A stretch of 10,381 nt of DNA, from NCBI GenBank assembly GCA_910584595.1, contig CAJUBQ010000136.1, positions 1 through 10,381 of the forward strand, written 5' to 3'. Source of the DNA: an uncultured Eubacterium sp. Lineage in GTDB: Bacteria > Bacillota > Clostridia > Lachnospirales > Lachnospiraceae. Below the pieces are notes generated by a model. That model did no database searches, was not told where the DNA came from, and saw nothing but the letters and a program-made list of their open reading frames with translations. Every line of letters begins with the position of its first letter. The stretch's first letter is position 1. Below, piece after piece: positions 6,621 to 10,381 of the stretch. Made by a program: the position numbers and the translations under genes.

Positions 6621-6678
6621 GTATAGTTTGCTGTCTGATGGAGACAATAAGTTTCATCCGGTCATCGGATGACTATAC
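6621..6678 (+). other. Predicted three-way-junction RNA structure between spoVAE and the lipoprotein gene
   Basis: The 58 bases directly after spoVAE fold around a closing 7-bp stem, GTATAGT (6621-6627) with ACTATAC (6672-6678). Inside are two hairpins: TGTCT (6632-6636) with AGACA (6642-6646), loop GATGG; and CATCCG (6655-6660) with CGGATG (6666-6671), loop GTCAT. No T-run follows, so it is not an intrinsic terminator. It ends ten bases before the ribosome site of the next gene (AAGGAG, 6689-6694). It matches no riboswitch or ribozyme consensus that I know. Confidence 0.45.
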
Positions 6679-6702
6679 CATGAGTAAAAAGGAGACAACA
6701 GT

Positions 6703-7281
6703 ATGAAAAAATTAATGTTAGGATTTTTGACAGCACTGGCACTGACCGTTGTTGTCGGATGTGGTACAACAAAAGATGAACAAAACAGTACTACACAAAA
6801 TAATGAATCGGATCGTACAAACGGCACAAACAGCGCTGTGGATGATGGAGTGAATGATAACACGAACTCTGTTACAAATGGTACAGATAATAACAACAAT
6901 AATGGAAATGTTGTAGATGATATGATCGATGGAGCTGAAGATATCGGGGATGATGTCATGGATGGCGTGCAGGACTTAACAGATGGTAATGGAAATAATG
7001 GCAATGAAGCAGGCACAACAAACAATGGCACAGGCGCTAACGGAACTGCCGGAACAGGCACGACAAACAATGGTACAGATGCCAATGGAGCTGCCGGAAC
7101 GGGCACAGCGAATGATACGGGTGCAGCAGGAAACGGCACAACAGGAACAGACATGACAGACAATGCTACAACAGGCACAGATAACACGACAGACAGCACA
7201 GACAAGAAAAATCGCAGCGCAGGAACAGACAACAACAAAAAAGATACGGGTGCAGCAGGAAAAAATAAATCCGGAAAATAA
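6703..7281 (+). CDS. Low-complexity Asn/Thr/Gly/Asp-rich lipoprotein
   Basis: A 192-residue predicted lipoprotein of unknown function. The N-terminus MKKLMLGFLTALALTVVVGC is a signal peptide ending in a lipobox (VVGC), so Cys20 would be lipid-modified and the protein held on the outside of a membrane. Most of the mature part is low in complexity and made of N, T, G, D and A. An acidic stretch with hydrophobic positions at 72-93 is two copies of an 11-residue pattern, DDMIDGAEDIG and DDVMDGVQDLT. It is followed by a 15-residue tandem repeat at 104-133. The C-terminus is basic (KNKSGK). It starts 84 bases after spoVAE in the same direction and may be co-transcribed, so a spore or forespore envelope role is possible, though only from position. 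The start has AAGGAG at 6689-6694. A long frame on the opposite strand is a by-product of the repetitive composition. Confidence 0.8.
   Translation: MKKLMLGFLTALALTVVVGCGTTKDEQNSTTQNNESDRTNGTNSAVDDGVNDNTNSVTNGTDNNNNNGNVVDDMIDGAEDIGDDVMDGVQDLTDGNGNNGNEAGTTNNGTGANGTAGTGTTNNGTDANGAAGTGTANDTGAAGNGTTGTDMTDNATTGTDNTTDSTDKKNRSAGTDNNKKDTGAAGKNKSGK
7012..7101 (+). repeat. 45-base tandem repeat in the lipoprotein gene
   Basis: Two adjacent 45-base units (7012-7056 and 7057-7101) encode GTTNNGTGANGTAGT and GTTNNGTDANGAAGT. A decayed third unit, GTANDTGAAGNGT, follows. In-frame units of this sort allow length changes by slippage or recombination without loss of the reading frame. Confidence 0.8.
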
Positions 7282-7298
7282 AGCGAATAAAAAGTAAT

Positions 7299-7347
7299 AA
7301 AAAACATCTCTTTTGCAGCTGATGAAGCTGTGGAAGAGATGTTTTTT
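7299..7347. terminator. Bidirectional terminator between the lipoprotein and Big_2 genes
   Basis: AAAAAACATCTCTT (7299-7312) pairs with AAGAGATGTTTTTT (7334-7347), and an inner stem CAGCT (7316-7320) with AGCTG (7326-7330) lies in the loop. A six-T run ends the hairpin on the + strand, and the A-run at 7299-7304 gives the same on the minus strand. The convergent genes stop at 7281 and 7357, so one hairpin probably serves both. Confidence 0.9.
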
Positions 7348-7356
7348 ATAGTATGG

Positions 7357-8367
7357 CTAATTGTAAGTATAATACGTATATCCAAAGCTTCCGTCGGTTT
7401 GCACTGAAGCATTTCTTAAATCCACCGGTTTTTTTATTTTTAAGTCAGCTTTTGGAATGGTAATTTTGAAATCTTTATGGCTTTGGTCTGCAACATAAAG
7501 TGTTTTTTTGGCTTCTTTATAGGCAGCAACCGTAGAGCCTTTTGCTGTTTTTACTTTTACGCTTAAGTTTTTCAGATATTCAGAGTAATGTCCGCAGTTA
7601 TTAATCATTCTGAATTTGATAACCAGATTCCCTTTTTCATCATAATTCGCGCTGTATGCTTCCCAGCTTGCTTTTCCATATGGAATTTCACTGTTTGTCA
7701 GCTTTGCGGAAACATATTTATTGCTTTTTACCGTTACGCTGCATTTTAAATCAGATCCGTCTACATTCGCTGTAATTGTGCATTTACCTGGTTTTTTTGC
7801 GGTTATTTTGCCGGATTTGTCTACGGAGGCAACAGAAGGCTTGCTGGATTTCCAGGTGACCGCTCCGGTATTATCTTTTACAGTTAGTTTTTTTGTAAAG
7901 CCTTCGGTGATTGTCAGCACAGAATTGCTAATGACAGCTTCTTTGATATCTGCAACGACAGCAAACTGGAATGCGGTCGACGTATCGAAAGTAATTGCAA
8001 CATGATAGTCACCAGATGTAAAACTGCCCCGATATCCATTCGCATATATGCCGTTACTGTCTGTATCCCAGGAAGAATCGGATTCTGTAATTCGTATGGA
8101 GTCTATTTCCATGTCTTCGCCGTTAAAGATCATCATGGTAAAGGCACAAGGTGCGTTGGAGCCGACAAACAGATATACCTCAGAGGAATCGGATGGAAGC
8201 GTAAAATCCTTAACGACAGGAACGCCACCGGTAGCAACTTCCCAGGATTCCGGTTTGACAATATTTTTGATTTTGGCGTTTACATCTGTCGGAGCCAGGA
8301 AAGCTATACTGGCAGTCATTACCAATGCAAGTAAAAGACAGGATATTTGTTTGATTAAATTTTTCAT
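7357..8367 (-). CDS. Secreted Big_2 (Ig-like) domain protein
   Basis: A 336-residue exported protein of unknown specific role. It begins MKNLIKQ and has a hydrophobic core to about residue 25, with likely signal peptidase cleavage after VNA (29-31). A region without a recognised family (about 35-145) is followed by a bacterial Ig-like domain (Big_2, about 146-214), seen as LTITEGFTKKLTV, VTWKSSKPSVASVDKSGKI and KPGKCTITA. The C-terminal 120 residues look like another beta-sandwich (NLVIKFRMINNCG, LKNLSVKVKTAKG) and end at FGYTYYTYN. There is no LPxTG motif, S-layer repeat or transmembrane anchor, so it is probably released or held non-covalently. The start at 8367 was chosen over an in-frame upstream codon at 8442 because AAAGGAGA precedes it, the signal peptide begins there, and the promoter at 8424-8452 overlaps the longer version. 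Confidence 0.85.
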   Translation of the reverse strand: MKNLIKQISCLLLALVMTASIAFLAPTDVNAKIKNIVKPESWEVATGGVPVVKDFTLPSDSSEVYLFVGSNAPCAFTMMIFNGEDMEIDSIRITESDSSWDTDSNGIYANGYRGSFTSGDYHVAITFDTSTAFQFAVVADIKEAVISNSVLTITEGFTKKLTVKDNTGAVTWKSSKPSVASVDKSGKITAKKPGKCTITANVDGSDLKCSVTVKSNKYVSAKLTNSEIPYGKASWEAYSANYDEKGNLVIKFRMINNCGHYSEYLKNLSVKVKTAKGSTVAAYKEAKKTLYVADQSHKDFKITIPKADLKIKKPVDLRNASVQTDGSFGYTYYTYN

Positions 8368-8423
8368 AAATTCTCCTTTCCGTAAATCAATGTTCTTTTG
8401 TATATTTTTCTGCGGATAAGAAT

Positions 8424-8452
8424 AGTATAACGAATTCGTCATGACGATGCAA
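8424..8452 (-). promoter_or_regulatory. Promoter with palindromic spacer for the Big_2 gene
   Basis: On the minus strand TTGCAT (8447-8452) and TATACT (8424-8429) are separated by 17 bases, the ideal sigma-A spacing. The -10 matches the consensus at five of six positions and the -35 at three. The whole spacer (8430-8446) is two overlapping perfect 10-bp palindromes, ACGAATTCGT (8430-8439) and CGTCATGACG (8437-8446). A regulator bound there would block polymerase, so this is a good operator candidate. The predicted leader is about 50 bases. Confidence 0.65.
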
Positions 8453-8524
8453 CTAATTTTTTAACAAAATATTACAAAGTATTTATGCACATTTTACAAA
8501 ATATAAAAAAGAAACGATCCTGCT

Positions 8525-8570
8525 AAAAAAATACAGCAGAGCAACCAAACCTAAATTTGGACTCTGCTGT
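8525..8570 (-). terminator. guaB terminator
   Basis: ACAGCAGAG (8533-8541) pairs with CTCTGCTGT (8562-8570), with an inner stem CCAAA (8545-8549) and TTTGG (8556-8560). On the minus strand the hairpin is followed by seven T (the A-run at 8525-8531). It lies 36 bases after the guaB stop codon and would also shield the Big_2 promoter from guaB transcription. Confidence 0.9.
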
Positions 8571-8605
8571 TTTATATGAAGTTTCCTTAAAAATTTGGAA
8601 GGCTG

Positions 8606-10060
8606 TTATTCGTCCATGCTATAATTTGGAGCTTCTTTGGTAATGTGAATATCATGTGGATGGCTTTCTTTTAAGGAAGCTGCAGATATCTTTATAAATT
8701 TTCCGTTTTCATGCAGTGTTTCGATAGTAGGACATCCGCAGTAGCCCATGCCGGAACGGATACCGCCGATTAGCTGAAATACCGTGTCTTCTACAGATCC
8801 CTTATAAGCAACACGTCCTTCTACGCCTTCAGGTACGAGTTTTTTTGCATTTTCCTGAAAATAGCGGTCTTTGCTGCCATTTTCCATGGCAGCAAGAGAA
8901 CCCATGCCACGGTATACTTTATATTTTCTGCCCTGGAATAATTCAAAGGTTCCCGGCGCTTCATCGCATCCTGCGAAAATGGAGCCCATCATACATACAT
9001 TCGCGCCTGCGGCAAGCGCCTTTGTCATATCTCCGGAATATTTAATACCGCCGTCTGCAATGACAGGGATATTGTATTTGCTTGCAACCTGATAACAGTC
9101 CATAATAGCGGTAATTTGCGGTACGCCAATACCGGAAACAACACGAGTCGTACAAATAGAACCCGGCCCGATACCGACTTTTACACAATCTGCGCCAGCT
9201 TCAATCAATGCTTTAGCGGCTTCACCGGTTGCGATATTTCCGGCAATTACCTGCAGATTCGGATAAGCAGACTTGATGTTTCTCACTGCTTTTAATATAT
9301 TTTTGGAATGGCCATGTGCGGAGTCTACGACAATAACATCGACATGAGCGCCTACCAGCGCTTCTACGCGATCCATCATATTGGCAGTAATGCCTACGCC
9401 GGCGCCGCAAAGCAGACGGCCCTGTTCATCTTTTGCGGAATCTGGATATTTGATTTGCTTTTCAATATCTTTGATGGTAATCAGACCTTTTAAATTGTTG
9501 TCTTCATCTACAATAGGGAGTTTTTCTTTTCTTGCTTTTGCAAGAATCTGTTTTGCTTCTTCGAGTGTGATTCCTTCTCTGGCAGTAATCAGACCTTCGG
9601 AAGTCATGCAGTCTTTGATTTTTTTAGAATAGTCGGTTTCAAACTTTAAATCACGATTTGTAATAATGCCGACAAGTTTACCGTTATTGGTGATCGGAAC
9701 GCCTGAAATACGGAACTTTGCCATTAAATCATCAGCGTCTAAAAGGGTATTGTCTTCAGAGAGTGAAAACGGATCTGTAATAACGCCGTTTTCCGAGCGT
9801 TTTACTTTGTCTACTTCTTCAGCCTGTGCTTCTATGGACATATTTTTGTGGATGATGCCAATACCGCCTTGTCTGGCCATAGCAATCGCCATACGATGTT
9901 CTGTGACGGTATCCATACTTGCACTCATCATAGGAATGTTCAGGGAGATTGTGTTTGTAAGCTTTGTAGATAGATCAATCATGTTCGGAGTAACTTCTGA
10001 GTAAGCCGGGACTAAAAGTACGTCATCAAATGTAATGCCTTCGCCGATAATGGTTGCCAT
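8606..10060 (-). CDS. guaB: Inosine-5'-monophosphate dehydrogenase
   Basis: GuaB oxidises IMP to XMP with NAD+, the committed and rate-limiting step to guanine nucleotides, in the cytoplasm. The 484-residue protein has the full bacterial layout: a TIM-barrel catalytic domain interrupted by a pair of CBS domains at about 93-205. The N-terminal ITFDDVLLVPAYS (9-21) is diagnostic. The IMP-binding loop GIGPGSICTTR (296-306) carries the catalytic Cys303, and ADGGIKYSGD (335-344) and YRGMGSLAAM (383-392) follow. EGVEGRV (411-417) belongs to the mobile flap. ATG 10060 is chosen over an in-frame TTG at 10066 because it gives the standard MATIIGEG start nine bases after AGAGG. The gene has its own promoter and terminator and no adjacent guaA. 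No purine-type riboswitch is seen in the leader of about 65 bases. Confidence 0.98.
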   Translation of the reverse strand: MATIIGEGITFDDVLLVPAYSEVTPNMIDLSTKLTNTISLNIPMMSASMDTVTEHRMAIAMARQGGIGIIHKNMSIEAQAEEVDKVKRSENGVITDPFSLSEDNTLLDADDLMAKFRISGVPITNNGKLVGIITNRDLKFETDYSKKIKDCMTSEGLITAREGITLEEAKQILAKARKEKLPIVDEDNNLKGLITIKDIEKQIKYPDSAKDEQGRLLCGAGVGITANMMDRVEALVGAHVDVIVVDSAHGHSKNILKAVRNIKSAYPNLQVIAGNIATGEAAKALIEAGADCVKVGIGPGSICTTRVVSGIGVPQITAIMDCYQVASKYNIPVIADGGIKYSGDMTKALAAGANVCMMGSIFAGCDEAPGTFELFQGRKYKVYRGMGSLAAMENGSKDRYFQENAKKLVPEGVEGRVAYKGSVEDTVFQLIGGIRSGMGYCGCPTIETLHENGKFIKISAASLKESHPHDIHITKEAPNYSMDE

Positions 10061-10130
10061 ATGCAATATCCTCTCTTTCTTCGGGTGCGTTCCGATTCCT
10101 TTATTTTTCTTTGTTTTTTGAATTTTATCA

Positions 10131-10159
10131 ATTCTACAATACCAAGATCAAAAAGTCAA
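10131..10159 (-). promoter_or_regulatory. guaB: guaB promoter (sigma-A type)
   Basis: On the minus strand TTGACT (10154-10159) and TAGAAT (10131-10136) lie 17 bases apart. Each matches the vegetative consensus at five of six positions, the strongest promoter in the window. Transcription would start near 10125, giving a leader of about 65 bases that is A-rich and has no convincing aptamer or attenuator. Confidence 0.8.
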
Positions 10160-10216
10160 TGCACTAGATCAGAAATTTTCAAGTTTTTGGAATTTGATGG
10201 TAGCAGTTTGGATTAT

Positions 10217-10381
10217 GTGTTGTATATTTTGGATTCCCGAACGCTGCTAGCGTGCGTTTGCCTGGTCTGCCTGTGTCAGTTCCAGAATGCTAAGAATCAC
10301 TAAGTATTCTGCATCTAAACTATGAAAGCCGGACGGTCGCAGCGCCTGGTTCGCCCTGGCTAAACGCCAGCAGCTAAAGAC
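10217..10381 (-). repeat. Structured intergenic repeat, right copy
   Basis: This is the inverted partner of the repeat at 1-162. It keeps the same three stem-loops with different loops: CTGGC (10356-10360) with GCCAG (10366-10370); CAGAAT (10283-10288) with ATTCTG (10306-10311); AACGC (10240-10244) with GCGTT (10254-10258). The first stem is 5 bp here against 9 bp in the left copy. GCGACCGTCCG is unchanged (its complement is at 10331-10341). The third region could also form ACGCT with AGCGT, so that part may switch. The copy lies upstream of, and outside, the guaB promoter. It probably continues past the window end. Confidence 0.8.

Noticed and set aside
6621..6678. Possible hammerhead ribozyme: CTGATGG on the + strand, and CCGATGA plus GAAAC on the minus strand, in a three-way junction
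   Set aside because: The core elements are not in the required order around a stem II, and the CUGAUGA/GAAA sets are incomplete on each strand.
6680..6706. An eight-codon frame whose TGA overlaps the lipoprotein ATG
   Set aside because: It contains the ribosome site of the lipoprotein gene and has no site of its own; such overlap is likely by chance.
6654..7412. A 252-residue open frame on the minus strand across the lipoprotein gene, rich in V, P, S and A
   Set aside because: It is the antisense of the low-complexity lipoprotein gene, runs through a bidirectional terminator, and has no ribosome site or recognisable domain.
8368..8442. N-terminal extension of the Big_2 protein to an upstream start
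   Set aside because: The extension would cover the promoter -10 region and precede a clear ribosome site and signal peptide start at 8367.
10061..10125. Purine or PRPP riboswitch in the guaB leader
   Set aside because: The leader is short, A-rich and lacks a conserved aptamer core or a terminator before the start codon.
1..10381. A 10.4-kb composite mobile element bounded by terminal inverted repeats
   Set aside because: The interior holds unrelated housekeeping genes, no transposase or recombinase is present, and the repeats are too diverged; an assembly break at a dispersed repeat is simpler.

Overview
The window looks like chromosomal DNA from an endospore-forming, low-G+C clostridium, most likely a member of the Lachnospiraceae. 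The evidence is the spore DPA-channel genes spoVAD and spoVAE, AGGAG-type ribosome binding sites before nearly every gene, a Gram-positive type D-mannonate oxidoreductase of the SDR family, and an AAA-ATPase/PD-(D/E)XK protein of a kind common in gut Firmicutes and Bacteroidetes. No tRNA, rRNA, CRISPR array, transposase or phage gene was seen.

Layout. (1) 1-162: one copy of a structured intergenic repeat. (2) 265-1968 (+): AAA-ATPase/PD-(D/E)XK protein, convergent with (3) aroC, chorismate synthase (2118-3227, -). The gap between them holds an unexplained long hairpin and a probable aroC terminator that includes the aroC stop codon. (4) 3397-4239 (+): D-mannonate oxidoreductase with its own terminator. 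(5) About 4310-5032 (+): the C-terminal remnant of an unrelated AAA/ABC-type ATPase. (6) 5146-7281 (+): spoVAD, spoVAE and a very low-complexity lipoprotein gene, with notable RNA-type structures before spoVAD, inside its first codons, and before the lipoprotein gene. (7) A bidirectional terminator, then a secreted Big_2-domain protein (7357-8367, -) with a good promoter whose spacer is made of two overlapping palindromes. (8) guaB, IMP dehydrogenase (8606-10060, -), with a strong promoter and terminator. (9) 10217-10381: a second, inverted and diverged copy of the repeat.

How the genes relate. aroC (aromatic amino acids) and guaB (guanine nucleotides) are housekeeping genes with separate transcription signals. 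spoVAD/spoVAE form a sporulation unit; spoVAC, which usually comes first, is not in this window. The Big_2 protein and the lipoprotein act at the cell or spore surface. The segment is a mosaic of short transcription units rather than one pathway.

The most interesting item is the pair of repeats at the ends. They differ at roughly a third of positions, yet both keep the same three stem-loops and an 11-base invariant block, and the window starts and stops at the same base of the repeat. This suggests a dispersed, structurally constrained element that broke the assembly. Next in interest are the possible attenuator in spoVAD and the palindromic promoter spacer.
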